Assembly (NCBI GenBank): GCA_023410025.1
Contig: JAEYQM010000086.1
Span: forward strand, 16,063 to 80,062
Source: Bacillota bacterium
Lineage (GTDB): Bacteria; Bacillota_I; Bacilli_A; ML615J-28; CAG-698
Reading direction: 5' to 3'
Length of the DNA stretch: 64,000 bases
Part shown: one piece after another, positions 18,820 to 27,875 of the stretch
How the letters are laid out: each line of letters opens with the position of its first letter
How positions within the stretch are numbered: position 1 is the stretch's first letter
Program-made: the position numbers and the translations under genes
The notes under the pieces: model-generated
Told to the model about the DNA's origin: nothing
Databases searched by the model: none
What the model saw: only the letters and a program-made list of their open reading frames with translations

Positions 18820-19521
18820 ATGATTATACTATTTGCACCAGCAAAAACATTTAAGGAAGGAAATATTAGTAGTAATACAAATTTAAGATTTAATGAAACA
18901 AATAAGTTAATAGATATTGTTAAAACATGGGATAAAGATACATATATTAATAACTTTATGATATCAGATTCTGTATATAATGAAGTTAAGTCATATTACG
19001 ATAATTTTTATGTTAACCCAAGTTATGAAGCATTTACTATGTTTATTGGTCAATCTTATATTGGGCTTGATTATGAATCATTAGATGTTGAATCAAAAAA
19101 ATATATACAAGATAAGGTATATGTAATAGATGCTCTATATGGAATTATTAAACCAAATGACGCTATTAAAATGTATCGATTAGACTTCACAGTTAAAAAT
19201 TTAAATTTAAAAAAGATATGGAAGGAACAAATTAATGATTATTTTGATAATATTCAAGATAAAGAAATATTATCATTATCATCTACTGAATTTTCCTCAA
19301 TTTTAAGTAAAGATAAAACTGTATATAATATTTCATTTGTAAATATTGTTAATGGAAAGAAAAAAAAGATATCTGTTTTTAATAAACAGATGCGTGGAAA
19401 ACTCCTAAGATATCTATCACAAAATAAAATAAACTGTGTTGATGAATTGCCTCTTATATTTGAAGGATATAAACTTTATAAAGAAGGTTATGAATTAATA
19501 TATGAAGAAATATGTGAATAA
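18820..19521 (+). CDS. yaaA: YaaA family peroxide stress protein (UPF0246)
   Basis: A 233-residue YaaA-family protein. In E. coli, YaaA lowers intracellular iron during peroxide stress, and the fold is a DNA-binding helix-hairpin-helix type. Family blocks seen: IILFAPAKTF at the start, YIDALYGIIKPNDAIKMYRLDF-like centre (split here around VIDALYGI) and a C-terminal INCVDELPLIFEGY. Start follows AAAGGAG. Gene content around it (thioredoxin-like lipoprotein, MsrA nearby) fits an oxidative-stress theme, but there is no evidence of shared regulation. Confidence 0.85.
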   Translation: MIILFAPAKTFKEGNISSNTNLRFNETNKLIDIVKTWDKDTYINNFMISDSVYNEVKSYYDNFYVNPSYEAFTMFIGQSYIGLDYESLDVESKKYIQDKVYVIDALYGIIKPNDAIKMYRLDFTVKNLNLKKIWKEQINDYFDNIQDKEILSLSSTEFSSILSKDKTVYNISFVNIVNGKKKKISVFNKQMRGKLLRYLSQNKINCVDELPLIFEGYKLYKEGYELIYEEICE

Positions 19522-19560
19522 AAAAAACTAAATTCCTATATTGGAAATTTAGTTTTTTTA
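19521..19560. terminator. Bidirectional terminator between yaaA and the NfnB gene
   Basis: A long hairpin with arms AAAACTAAATTCC and GGAAATTTAGTTTT around TATATT, with T runs on both strands, between convergent genes. Confidence 0.85.
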
Positions 19561-19581
19561 TTTGTAATTTTGCTATATAAG

Positions 19582-20949
19582 TTAGTTTTTAAGAGATTTT
19601 ATATAGTTATCAATACTAATACTTGCTTTTTTACCTGCACCCATTGCGCCAATTACTGTAGCTGCACCAGTTACGATATCGCCACCAGCAAAAACAAACG
19701 GGATTGATGTTTGCATATTTTCATTAACAATAATTGTTTGATTTTTATTTGTATTTAAATTAGGAAGGGAATTACTTATAATTGGATTAGGAGTATTACC
19801 TAAAGCCATGATTACTGTATCACAATCGATAAAAAAATTACTTCCTTCAATTGGTATTGGTTGCTTTCTTCCTGATTCATCAATATTATCAAGTTGCATT
19901 TTTACACATTCTATTTTTAAAACTTTATGATCTAAATCCCCATGAATTTTAATAGGATTTGTTTCAAATATAAATTCAACGCCTTCTTCCATAGCATGAC
20001 GTATTTCTTCTTTTCTTGCTGGCATATCTTCTAAAGTACGTCTATATACAACATATACTTTATTGACATTTGTTCTAATTGCACATCTTGCAGCATCCAT
20101 AGCCACATTTCCACCCCCAACAACGACAACATTCTTTGATGGGAATAATGGTGTATGAGAACTTTCAAGATATGCTTTCATAAGATTGATTCTTGTTAAG
20201 TATTCATTTGCTGAAAAAACACCAACTAAGTTTTCACCAGGAATGTCCATAAACTTAGGTAGGCCTGCTCCAGCAGCTATGTAAAAAGCTTGATAACCTT
20301 CTTTTTGTAATTGCTCAATTGTTATGGTTTTACCTATAATTGTATTAGTTATAATCTTTACTTTTATATCAGTTAATTTTTTGATTTCATCATTTAACTT
20401 GTTCTTTGGTAATCTAAATTCAGGAATACCATAGGCTAATACACCTCCAGGTGTATGTAGTCCTTCAAAAATGGTTACATCATATCCCATTCGTCTTAGC
20501 TCATAAGCACAAGTTAATCCAGAAGGGCCAGATCCTATAATTCCTACCTTTATATTGTTTTCAATAATTTCGGGAAAAATAGGAGTAGGGGCATTATCAC
20601 CAATATATCTTTCAAGTTTACCAATGGCAACAGGTACACCTTTTTTAGCACGAATACAAAGTGACTCACATTGTAATTCTTGCGGACATACACGGCCACA
20701 AATAGAAGGGAATAAACTATTTTCATTAATAATTTGTAATCCTTTATCTAAATCATCATTTAGTATTTCTTTGATAAAGGCGGGTATATTTAAATTTACA
20801 GGGCATCCTTCAACGCAGAATGGCTTTTTACATTGTAAGCATCTTCTAGCTTCTTCCATAGCCATTTCACGATTATAGCCCTTTGAAACCTCATCGAATT
20901 TATGCAGTCTTTCTTGTAAATCCAGAGATGTAAGTTCTATTCGATTCAT
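19582..20949 (-). CDS. NfnB-like / glutamate synthase small-subunit-like NADPH oxidoreductase
   Basis: A 455-residue FAD/NADPH iron-sulfur flavoprotein. Two [4Fe-4S]-type clusters are encoded at the N-terminus: Cys37/40/45/49 (CLQCKKPFCVEGCP) and Cys84/88/94/98 (CGRVCPQELQCESLC). Then come an FAD Rossmann motif IIGSGPSGLTCAYEL and an NADPH motif VVVVGGGNVAMDAAR. The family includes the GltD subunit of glutamate synthase and NfnB. The NfnA-like gene directly upstream (3-base gap) and the lack of a GltB large subunit favour NfnB: flavin-based electron bifurcation between NADPH, NAD and ferredoxin. That is the mark of an anaerobic redox economy. Confidence 0.85.
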   Translation of the reverse strand: MNRIELTSLDLQERLHKFDEVSKGYNREMAMEEARRCLQCKKPFCVEGCPVNLNIPAFIKEILNDDLDKGLQIINENSLFPSICGRVCPQELQCESLCIRAKKGVPVAIGKLERYIGDNAPTPIFPEIIENNIKVGIIGSGPSGLTCAYELRRMGYDVTIFEGLHTPGGVLAYGIPEFRLPKNKLNDEIKKLTDIKVKIITNTIIGKTITIEQLQKEGYQAFYIAAGAGLPKFMDIPGENLVGVFSANEYLTRINLMKAYLESSHTPLFPSKNVVVVGGGNVAMDAARCAIRTNVNKVYVVYRRTLEDMPARKEEIRHAMEEGVEFIFETNPIKIHGDLDHKVLKIECVKMQLDNIDESGRKQPIPIEGSNFFIDCDTVIMALGNTPNPIISNSLPNLNTNKNQTIIVNENMQTSIPFVFAGGDIVTGAATVIGAMGAGKKASISIDNYIKSLKN

Positions 20950-20952
20950 TAA

Positions 20953-21777
20953 TTAACTCCTTAATAAATTACATACATGTTCATAGTTGTTTTTCTCAAT
21001 ATCCACATATGTCTTGTTTCTATAAATTGCAACATCAAAATCAACTTTGTGACCATCAAAATCAGGGCCATCAACACATGCAAATTTTGATTTTCCATCA
21101 ACACTAATTCTACAGCCACCACACATACCTGTTCCGTCAATCATAATTGGATTCATACTTACGATTGTTGGGACATTATATTTCTTAGTTATTAATGAGA
21201 CATATTTCATCATAGGAAGAGGACCAATTGCGAATACTTTATCATATTTATTTAATTTTAATAGTTCTTCAAGTTTTTCAGTAACTAATCCTTTGTTCTT
21301 ATAAGAACCATCATCGGTCATTAAATATAAATGATCAGAATAAGTATTAAAATCATCTTCTAAAATAACATAATCTATATTTCTAAAACCCATAATAGAA
21401 GTAACATTTATATTGTTTTCTTTCATAGATTTTACAACAGGAAAAGCAACTCCACATCCAACTCCACCTGCGATGACAATAGCATTTTTAATGTTTGAAA
21501 TATCAGTAGGTTTACCAAGTGGGCCTACTATATCTAAAATATAGTCGCCAGTTTGCAATTTGTCAAGAAATGTCGTACCTTCACCAACAATTTGGTAAAG
21601 AATAAAAATGGAATTTTGTGTATTATTAAAAATTGTAAATGGTAATCTTTCATGAAATTCATCAACCCTAAGTATAATAAACTGCCCAGGTAAACAATTT
21701 GTTGCAATGTTTTGTGCTTCAATTTCAATAATTTTAATTTTCTCATTTAAGGAAACCTTGTTTAGGATTTTAAACAT
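20953..21777 (-). CDS. NfnA-like ferredoxin-NADP oxidoreductase subunit
   Basis: A 274-residue ferredoxin-NADP reductase-type flavoprotein: FAD domain with LPFTIF, a Rossmann NAD domain with GGVGCGVAFPV, and a C-terminal [2Fe-2S] loop MCGGCRISVDGK...ACVDGPDFDGH, the signature of NfnA/SudB and related sulfide dehydrogenase subunits. An upstream GTG (21786) lies inside the ribosome site; ATG 21777 behind GGTGAGGTGA is used. It forms a two-gene operon with the NfnB-like gene. Confidence 0.87.
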   Translation of the reverse strand: MFKILNKVSLNEKIKIIEIEAQNIATNCLPGQFIILRVDEFHERLPFTIFNNTQNSIFILYQIVGEGTTFLDKLQTGDYILDIVGPLGKPTDISNIKNAIVIAGGVGCGVAFPVVKSMKENNINVTSIMGFRNIDYVILEDDFNTYSDHLYLMTDDGSYKNKGLVTEKLEELLKLNKYDKVFAIGPLPMMKYVSLITKKYNVPTIVSMNPIMIDGTGMCGGCRISVDGKSKFACVDGPDFDGHKVDFDVAIYRNKTYVDIEKNNYEHVCNLLRS

Positions 21778-21853
21778 AAAAATCACCTCACCTTTAAAAT
21801 TATAGCATATATTAGATTACAATAAAAGTAAATATTTATAATTTATAAATCTA

Positions 21854-21882
21854 TTGAATATTAATTAAGTTTATTGTAAAAT
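21854..21882 (+). promoter_or_regulatory. msrA promoter
   Basis: TTGAAT (21854-21859), 17-base spacer, TAAAAT (21877-21882), then AGAAAGGA and ATG 21904. It lies in the divergent gap with the NfnA gene. Confidence 0.55.
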
Positions 21883-21903
21883 ACAATAGAAAGGAAAATA
21901 AAT

Positions 21904-22404
21904 ATGGAAAAAAGAATATTATTAGGTGGCGGATGCTTTTGGGGTGTTGAGGAATATTTCAAAAGATTAAATGGTGTTATTAATACATCTGTAGGGTATG
22001 CCAATGGAAATTTTAAAAACCCTACATATGAAGATTTAAAAAAGCATATAGCAACGCATGCTGAAGCATGTGAAATTATATATGATGATGAAGTAATAAG
22101 TCTTGAAAAATTACTTGAACATATGTTTAGATTTATTGATCCCTTTGCAGTAAATAAACAAGGTGGAGATGTTGGTATTCAATATCGTACGGGAGTATAT
22201 TATAAAACATTAGAAGATAAAGAAGTCATTTTATCATTTATGCATAAAAAAGAAAAATATTATAATAGAAAATTAGCAGTAGAAGTTGAAGAAGAAAGGG
22301 AATATTATTTGGCAGAAGAATATCATCAAGATTATTTAACAAAAAATCCATATGGATATTGTCATGTAAATATGAATTTAATAAAAGAAGATGAAAAAAA
22401 ATAA
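21904..22404 (+). CDS. msrA: Peptide methionine-S-sulfoxide reductase
   Basis: Reduces Met-(S)-sulfoxide in oxidised proteins. The 166-residue protein has the active site GGCFWG with Cys11 and the family blocks VGYANG, HAEACEI, FAVNKQGGDVGIQYRTG and YHQDYLTKNP. No MsrB partner is fused or adjacent. Single gene with its own promoter and a bidirectional terminator. Confidence 0.95.
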   Translation: MEKRILLGGGCFWGVEEYFKRLNGVINTSVGYANGNFKNPTYEDLKKHIATHAEACEIIYDDEVISLEKLLEHMFRFIDPFAVNKQGGDVGIQYRTGVYYKTLEDKEVILSFMHKKEKYYNRKLAVEVEEEREYYLAEEYHQDYLTKNPYGYCHVNMNLIKEDEKK

Positions 22405-22427
22405 CAGATTGAATCTGTTATTTTTTT
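22400..22427. terminator. Bidirectional terminator, msrA / lipoprotein
   Basis: Arms AATAACAGATT (22400-22410) and AATCTGTTATT (22412-22422) are flanked by T runs in both orientations between convergent genes. Confidence 0.85.
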
Positions 22428-23484
22428 AATTATTACTTGTAACAATTTTATTAAAATTATTAATATAAATTAATGTAATATTTGATATCATATTTTGTAC
22501 TTTAGATACATTATCAACATCAGTTGAAAGTGTTGTAAATTTCTGGCACCATGATATAAAATGATCACCAATTGAATTAACACTTAATGGAATATTAAGA
22601 CTGATTAAATCTGTCGCAGCAAAAAATGCATATGAACTAATTATTTCAACATCATTTGTTAACGTAATATCATATAATCTATTACAATTTAAGAATGCTG
22701 ACTCACCAATATTTTTTGCAGCAATATTAACTTTTGTTAAAGAAGAACAATCGCTAAAAGCTTCTTGCCCAATAGTTAATACTGAACTGGGAATACTAAT
22801 TTGTGATAGAAAACGACACTCACTAAAAGCATTATTACCAATAATTGTAATTGAACTAGGAATCTTAACTGATTCAATATCTTTTTTATAAAAAGCTTTT
22901 TGATTAATTTCAGTAACTGGTAAGCCATTAAAATTAGTTGGAATAACAACATTCTCACTTGTTCCATTATAACCTGTAACTATATAATACTCATTATCAA
23001 CAAGTTTAAATTCTAATCCTTGTGTTGATTCTTCATATATCGCTTTTACAACAATATCTTTTGATATTTTTGTAAATTCTATATCCCAACCAACAAAACT
23101 ATATCCTACTTTTATTGGATTTTCTGGTTTGGTTGCATCTTCTAAATATTCAATGAATTGTTCTTCAATTAATTTATCATCAAAATCAACAAATTTAACA
23201 CTATATTTAGCTTTAGACCAATATGCATATAATGTTATATCTTGTGTAAACTTTACTTTTCCACTATAAACAGTAGAATTAGAATCCTTCCAATGAAGAA
23301 ATACATAACCTACTCTATTAAGTATAGGTAACTCAAATTCCTTATCAGCTTCAATTTTAAGATTTTCTATATGTTCACCGCTATTTGTAACATAACTAAT
23401 AGTAATCATTTTTGGTGAAGCATTAGTACATCCAACTATAATAAATCCAATAATCAAAAGTATTAAAATTTTTAAATTACGCAT
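22426..23484 (-). CDS. Surface lipoprotein with InlB-type repeats and BspA-like leucine-rich repeats
   Basis: A 352-residue lipoprotein. A signal peptide with lipobox IVGC (Cys19) is followed by two Listeria-Bacteroides (InlB B-type) repeats, about residues 27-90 and 93-150 (RVGYVFLHWKD...LYAYW; KVGYSFVGWD). A run of BspA-type LRR_5 repeats follows, about 160-300 (VVIPTNFNGLPVTEI, IGNNAFSECRFLSQISIPSSV, IGQEAFSDCSSL). Such proteins are exposed adhesins or scaffold proteins. It has its own promoter although it lies just downstream of fabZ on the same strand. No transpeptidase sorting signal; the lipid anchor holds it. Confidence 0.85.
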   Translation of the reverse strand: MRNLKILILLIIGFIIVGCTNASPKMITISYVTNSGEHIENLKIEADKEFELPILNRVGYVFLHWKDSNSTVYSGKVKFTQDITLYAYWSKAKYSVKFVDFDDKLIEEQFIEYLEDATKPENPIKVGYSFVGWDIEFTKISKDIVVKAIYEESTQGLEFKLVDNEYYIVTGYNGTSENVVIPTNFNGLPVTEINQKAFYKKDIESVKIPSSITIIGNNAFSECRFLSQISIPSSVLTIGQEAFSDCSSLTKVNIAAKNIGESAFLNCNRLYDITLTNDVEIISSYAFFAATDLISLNIPLSVNSIGDHFISWCQKFTTLSTDVDNVSKVQNMISNITLIYINNFNKIVTSNN

Positions 23485-23506
23485 GTTTTAACCTCGCACA
23501 TAGACA

Positions 23507-23534
23507 ATTATATCATAAAGTTAATAGATTACAA
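23507..23534 (-). promoter_or_regulatory. Promoter of the InlB/BspA lipoprotein
   Basis: On the minus strand TTGTAA (23534-23529), 16-base spacer, TATAAT (23512-23507), about 22 bases before the start. It lies between fabZ and the lipoprotein. Confidence 0.6.
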
Positions 23535-23542
23535 TAATAATT

Positions 23543-23971
23543 TTAATTACCAATTGCAAACATAATTTGGCATTCACATACAATTGTTTCATCGACTTTT
23601 GCAATGCAATCACATATACCAATTTTCCCCTTTATGTTTAATAGATTTGTATAAAGATAAAGGGTATCTCCAGGAATCACTTTTTTTCTGAATTTTGCCT
23701 TTTTAATACCTGCAAAGTACACCATTTTACCTTTGTTATTTTCACAAGATAAAATTGATACGGCACCAACTTGTGCTAAAGATTCAATAATTAAAACTCC
23801 AGGCATTATATGTTCAGAAGGAAAATGCCCCATAAAGAAATAATCATTGACAGAAACATTTTTTAAACCAACAGCACTCCTGCCAGGAGATAAATTAATT
23901 ATTTTATCAACAAGTAAGAATGGATAGCGATGGGGTATAATTTCCTGAATTTGATTACTGTTTAATATCAT
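23543..23971 (-). CDS. fabZ: (3R)-hydroxyacyl-ACP dehydratase
   Basis: Hot-dog fold dehydratase of the elongation cycle. The 142-residue protein has HRYPFLLVDKI, catalytic His49 in GHFPSEHIMPGVL and Glu63 in IIESLAQVG. A GTG nine bases upstream is part of the ribosome site AAGGTGA; ATG 23971 comes one base after the fabF stop. Last gene of the acc-fab operon. No FabA-type isomerase or FabM is visible, so a route to unsaturated fatty acids is not evident in this window. Confidence 0.95.
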   Translation of the reverse strand: MILNSNQIQEIIPHRYPFLLVDKIINLSPGRSAVGLKNVSVNDYFFMGHFPSEHIMPGVLIIESLAQVGAVSILSCENNKGKMVYFAGIKKAKFRKKVIPGDTLYLYTNLLNIKGKIGICDCIAKVDETIVCECQIMFAIGN

Positions 23972-23972
23972 T

Positions 23973-25208
23973 TTATTCACCTTGATATTTTTTAAAAATT
24001 AATACGGCGTTTTGTCCACCAAATCCATAGTTATTGCTCATAGCGTAATCTACATTACGATTTACACTAATGTCCTTTGTATAGTTTAGGTCACAATCTG
24101 GATCATCATTTCTTAAATTAATAGTCGGTGGAATAATACTTTCATTAATAGCTTTTACACAAATAATTGATTCAATAGCCCCAATAGCCCCAAGTGCATG
24201 TCCAGTCATTGATTTTGTTCCACTTAAATTAATGTTGTAAGCATGTTCGCCAAATACTTGTTTAATTGCATATGTCTCAATTTTATCATTGTAATATGTC
24301 GATGTAGCGTGAGGATTAATATAATCAATTTTATCAGGTGATATGTTAGCATCTTCTAGAGCTAATTGCATACATTTAATAATTGCTTCTGCAGTTTCAT
24401 CAGGAGTAGTAATATGATATGCATCACAAGTTGAAGCATAACCAACTAATTCAGCATATATATGGGCATTTCTTTTTTTAGCGTGTTCTAACTCTTCTAA
24501 AATTAATATTCCGCTGCCTTCAGCCATAACAAATCCATTTCTTTCTTTATCAAATGGAATTGAAGCATTATTTGGATTATCAGAAATACTGATAGCACGC
24601 ATAGAAGTAAATCCACCAACACTTAAAGCATTTATAGAAGATTCACTTCCACCAGCAAATGCAATATCAACATATCCATCTCTTATATATCTAAAGGCTT
24701 CACCAATTGCATTTGTTCCAGCACTACATGCCGTAACAACGGGAATTGATGGACCCTTAGCTTTGTACTTAATAGCGATATTTCCACCAACAAGGTTAAC
24801 AATTGAATTAGTAACAAAGAATGGTGAAACTCTATCAGTTGATTTATCAATTGTTTTTAATGCTTCATCATAAATGGTATTAATTCCACCAATACCACTA
24901 GTTACAAATGTGCCCATTCGATAACTATCATAATCTTTTAGTTTACTATCATTAAATGCTTGTGTTGCAGCAATTAACGATAGTAACATTACTCTATCTA
25001 ATCTTTTATATTCTTTTGGATCTAAGTATAATGAAGGATCTAAATTTTTTACTTCACCAGCAAGTTTAACTTTGTTCTTTGATGTATCAAATTGGGTAAT
25101 AAAATCAATTCCATTTTTACCATTTATTAGTGATTCCCACATTGAATTAACATCATTACCAACAGAAGTAACTGCTCCCATTCCTGTAATAACAACTCGT
25201 CTTTTCAT
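23973..25208 (-). CDS. fabF: 3-oxoacyl-ACP synthase II
   Basis: Condensing enzyme for chain elongation. The 411-residue protein has nucleophile Cys161 in VVTACSAGTNAIGEA, the first His in NPHATST and the second in KSMTGHALGAIGAIE, and GFGGQNA near the C-terminus. All three catalytic residues are present. It lies between fabG and fabZ. The initiating enzyme FabH is not in this operon. Confidence 0.96.
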   Translation of the reverse strand: MKRRVVITGMGAVTSVGNDVNSMWESLINGKNGIDFITQFDTSKNKVKLAGEVKNLDPSLYLDPKEYKRLDRVMLLSLIAATQAFNDSKLKDYDSYRMGTFVTSGIGGINTIYDEALKTIDKSTDRVSPFFVTNSIVNLVGGNIAIKYKAKGPSIPVVTACSAGTNAIGEAFRYIRDGYVDIAFAGGSESSINALSVGGFTSMRAISISDNPNNASIPFDKERNGFVMAEGSGILILEELEHAKKRNAHIYAELVGYASTCDAYHITTPDETAEAIIKCMQLALEDANISPDKIDYINPHATSTYYNDKIETYAIKQVFGEHAYNINLSGTKSMTGHALGAIGAIESIICVKAINESIIPPTINLRNDDPDCDLNYTKDISVNRNVDYAMSNNYGFGGQNAVLIFKKYQGE

Positions 25209-25219
25209 ATAAACCCCTA

Positions 25220-25963
25220 TTACATTACCATTCCGCCGTCAACATTAAAAGTTTGACCAGTAATATAATCTGATAATGAACTAGCAAGGAATAAAACTAA
25301 ATTAGCAACATCTTCAGGTTCCCCTAATTTTTGAAGTGGAATATTTGCTAAGGCAGCCTCAACTAAGTTTTCATCTAATCCATTTGTCATTTTTGTTTTA
25401 ATAAAACCAGGACATACAACATTACATGTTACATTTCTTTTTGCAAGTTCCTTAGCAAGTGATTTAGATAAACCTATAATACCTGCTTTAGATGCTGCAT
25501 AATTAGATTGTCCAGCATTCCCTACTAAACCAACTACAGAAGATATGTTAATAATCTTACCTGAACGTTGTTTTGTCATATATTTTGAAGCATGTTTTGA
25601 ACAGTTCCAAGTACCTTTTAAATTCGTATTTATAACACTATCAAATTCTTCTTCACTCATTCTCATAATTAAATTGTCTTTAGTAACACCGGCATTGTTT
25701 ACTAATATATCAACTTTACCATATTTAGTAAATGCAAAGTCAATTAATTTTTGAGATTCTTCAAATTTTGATATATTTGCTTGAATATATTCACATTTTT
25801 GACCCTTTGAAGTTATTTCTTCACATAAAGCCATTGCATCATTTTGACTTGAATTATAATTAACAATAACAACAGCTCCAGCTTCAGCTAATTTTAAAGA
25901 AATAGCTTTTCCAATTCCTGTTGCTCCCCCAGTTATTATTGCAACCTTATTTACTAGATTCAT
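25220..25963 (-). CDS. fabG: 3-oxoacyl-ACP reductase
   Basis: NADPH-dependent short-chain dehydrogenase. The 247-residue protein has cofactor motif TGGATGIGKA, NNAGVTKDNLIMRM, and catalytic Ser/Tyr/Lys in ISSVVG...YAASKAG. The C-terminus VDGGMVM is typical of FabG. One base separates it from fabD. Confidence 0.96.
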   Translation of the reverse strand: MNLVNKVAIITGGATGIGKAISLKLAEAGAVVIVNYNSSQNDAMALCEEITSKGQKCEYIQANISKFEESQKLIDFAFTKYGKVDILVNNAGVTKDNLIMRMSEEEFDSVINTNLKGTWNCSKHASKYMTKQRSGKIINISSVVGLVGNAGQSNYAASKAGIIGLSKSLAKELAKRNVTCNVVCPGFIKTKMTNGLDENLVEAALANIPLQKLGEPEDVANLVLFLASSLSDYITGQTFNVDGGMVM

Positions 25964-25964
25964 T

Positions 25965-26882
25965 TTATTCCTCCATATGTAATTTAGAAAAATCAGTTAA
26001 TTTATCTAAATTAATTAATTTAATTTCTGAATTAACTTTTTTAATTAAATTAGTTAATACAGTTCCTGGACCAATTTCAATAACACAATCTAATTTGTAC
26101 TCATTTACTAGTTTATAAATGATATGTTCAAATAAAACAGGATGTGTAATTTGATCCCTCATTGCCTCTTTTATGGTTTTAATATCTAATAACTCGCTAT
26201 TTACATTTAATAAAACATCAACTTTGTTTTGTTTTGGTTCAATATTTTGTAAATATGCATAAACTTCTTCACTCGCATTTTTCATAAATTTAGTATGGAA
26301 AGCACCACTTACATTAAGTGGAAGAATGCGTCTTGCTCCATTTGCTTTTAAAATTTCCATACCAATTAATACAGACTCAACTTTTCCAGAAATTACAACT
26401 TGATTAATTGTATTATAGTTTGCAACATATAAATCTTCAATAGAAGAACAAATATGACTAACAACATCCTTATCTAGTCCTAAAACAGCAGCCATCATTC
26501 CTGGTACTTTTTGACTATCATCTTGCATAGCACGACTACGAATATTAATTAAACTAATTATTTCATCAAAATTAAATACTCCACTAGCATATAATGCTCC
26601 ATATTCCCCTAATGAAAAACCAGCCATAACAGAAGGATTAATGTCATAAAACTTTTTTAAAACTTCATATATAGCAATTTCAGTAAGAAGCATTGATGGT
26701 TGTGTATAAATTGTTTGATTTAATAAATCATTTTCTTCAAAACATATCTTGGCTATATCATAACCTAAGATATCACTAGCCCTATTATATAGATCTCTAA
26801 TAAAACTATATTCAGTATAGAGATCATATCCCATTTTTAAATATTGACTTCCTTGACCGGAAAAAACAAATCCATATTTCAT
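25965..26882 (-). CDS. fabD: Malonyl-CoA:ACP transacylase
   Basis: Loads malonate onto ACP. The 305-residue protein has FVFSGQGSQYLKMG, active Ser90 in AGFSLGEYGAL, and the catalytic His in SGAFHTKFM. Its C-terminal end overlaps the fabG ribosome site region, so the two genes are closely coupled. Confidence 0.96.
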   Translation of the reverse strand: MKYGFVFSGQGSQYLKMGYDLYTEYSFIRDLYNRASDILGYDIAKICFEENDLLNQTIYTQPSMLLTEIAIYEVLKKFYDINPSVMAGFSLGEYGALYASGVFNFDEIISLINIRSRAMQDDSQKVPGMMAAVLGLDKDVVSHICSSIEDLYVANYNTINQVVISGKVESVLIGMEILKANGARRILPLNVSGAFHTKFMKNASEEVYAYLQNIEPKQNKVDVLLNVNSELLDIKTIKEAMRDQITHPVLFEHIIYKLVNEYKLDCVIEIGPGTVLTNLIKKVNSEIKLINLDKLTDFSKLHMEE

Positions 26883-26886
26883 ATTA

Positions 26887-27819
26887 TCACATTATAGAAA
26901 TTTTGTTTTTGATTTCATCAATATTATTGAATAAATCAAAAATAATTTCTTCGACCGTTTTTATTTCTTTTATCATTCCTGCAACTTGTCCTGCCATTAA
27001 AGAGCCGTTTACAGTATCTCCTTCAACAACAGCTTTTCTTAATGAACCTAAAGTCATCTTTTCAAGTTCCTCAAGAGTCGCGCCTTCATCGCTTAGACGA
27101 ATATATTCTTTTGCCATTTGATTTTTTAGTACTCGAACTGGAGCACCCGTTTTTCTTCCGGTAACAATAGTATCCGTATCTTTTGCTTCAAGTATTTTTT
27201 GTTTGTAATTTTCATGAATTGGGCATTCTTTACTCGCAAGCATAATTGTTCCAACTTGAACTCCCTTAGCACCTAAGGCAAAACAAGCAATGACCTGTCT
27301 TACATCAGCAATACCACCGGCGGCAATAACTGGAATACTTACAGCATCAACTACTTGAGGAACCAATGCCATAGTAGTAAGTTCACCTATATGTCCACCC
27401 GATTCAGTTCCTTCAACAATAACGGCATCAGCTCCATATTTTTCAACACGTTTTGCAAGAGCAACGCTTGGAACAACAGGAATAACTTTTATACCTGCTT
27501 CTTTAAATCTTTCCATATATGGTATAGGGTTTCCCGCTCCAGTAGTGACAACTGGAACCTTTTCCTCAATAACAACATTAACAATTTCCGAAGCAAATGG
27601 ACTAATTAGTAATATATTAACGCCAAAGGGGTTAGATGTTAACTCTTTGGTTTTTCTAATTTCATTCCTAATAAATTCACCATTATTGCCACCTGAAGCA
27701 ATCAATCCTAGACCCCCTGCGTTTGATACAGCACTAGCAAGAATATGATTTGCAATATTAGCCATTCCTCCTTGAATTATTGGATATTTAATATTTAAAA
27801 GTTCTGTAATATTTTTCAT
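26887..27819 (-). CDS. fabK: FMN-dependent enoyl-ACP reductase II
   Basis: Last reduction step of the cycle, in the TIM-barrel FMN family shared with nitronate monooxygenases. The 310-residue protein has KYPIIQGGMANIANHILASAVSNAGGLGLIASGG at the start (family block), VVTTGAGNP, VVEGTESGGHIGE and IPVIAAGGIADVRQV. Placement in the fab operon supports FabK rather than nitronate monooxygenase. FabI is not seen. The start has an AAAAGGAG ribosome site. Confidence 0.94.
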   Translation of the reverse strand: MKNITELLNIKYPIIQGGMANIANHILASAVSNAGGLGLIASGGNNGEFIRNEIRKTKELTSNPFGVNILLISPFASEIVNVVIEEKVPVVTTGAGNPIPYMERFKEAGIKVIPVVPSVALAKRVEKYGADAVIVEGTESGGHIGELTTMALVPQVVDAVSIPVIAAGGIADVRQVIACFALGAKGVQVGTIMLASKECPIHENYKQKILEAKDTDTIVTGRKTGAPVRVLKNQMAKEYIRLSDEGATLEELEKMTLGSLRKAVVEGDTVNGSLMAGQVAGMIKEIKTVEEIIFDLFNNIDEIKNKISIM

Positions 27820-27842
27820 TTATTCTCCTTTTAGAGTAAAAG

Positions 27843-27860
27843 TGGAGGAGACAACCTCCA
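27843..27860 (-). promoter_or_regulatory. Hairpin between fabT and fabK
   Basis: On the minus strand TGGAGG, six-base loop TTGTCT, CCTCCA, then CTTTTACTC. It is the only GC-rich stem in the operon and lies in its only sizeable gap (56 bases). It could act as a weak terminator or RNA-processing site separating the acc-fabT part from the fab part. Confidence 0.45.
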
Positions 27861-27875
27861 ACTACCTTAATATAA

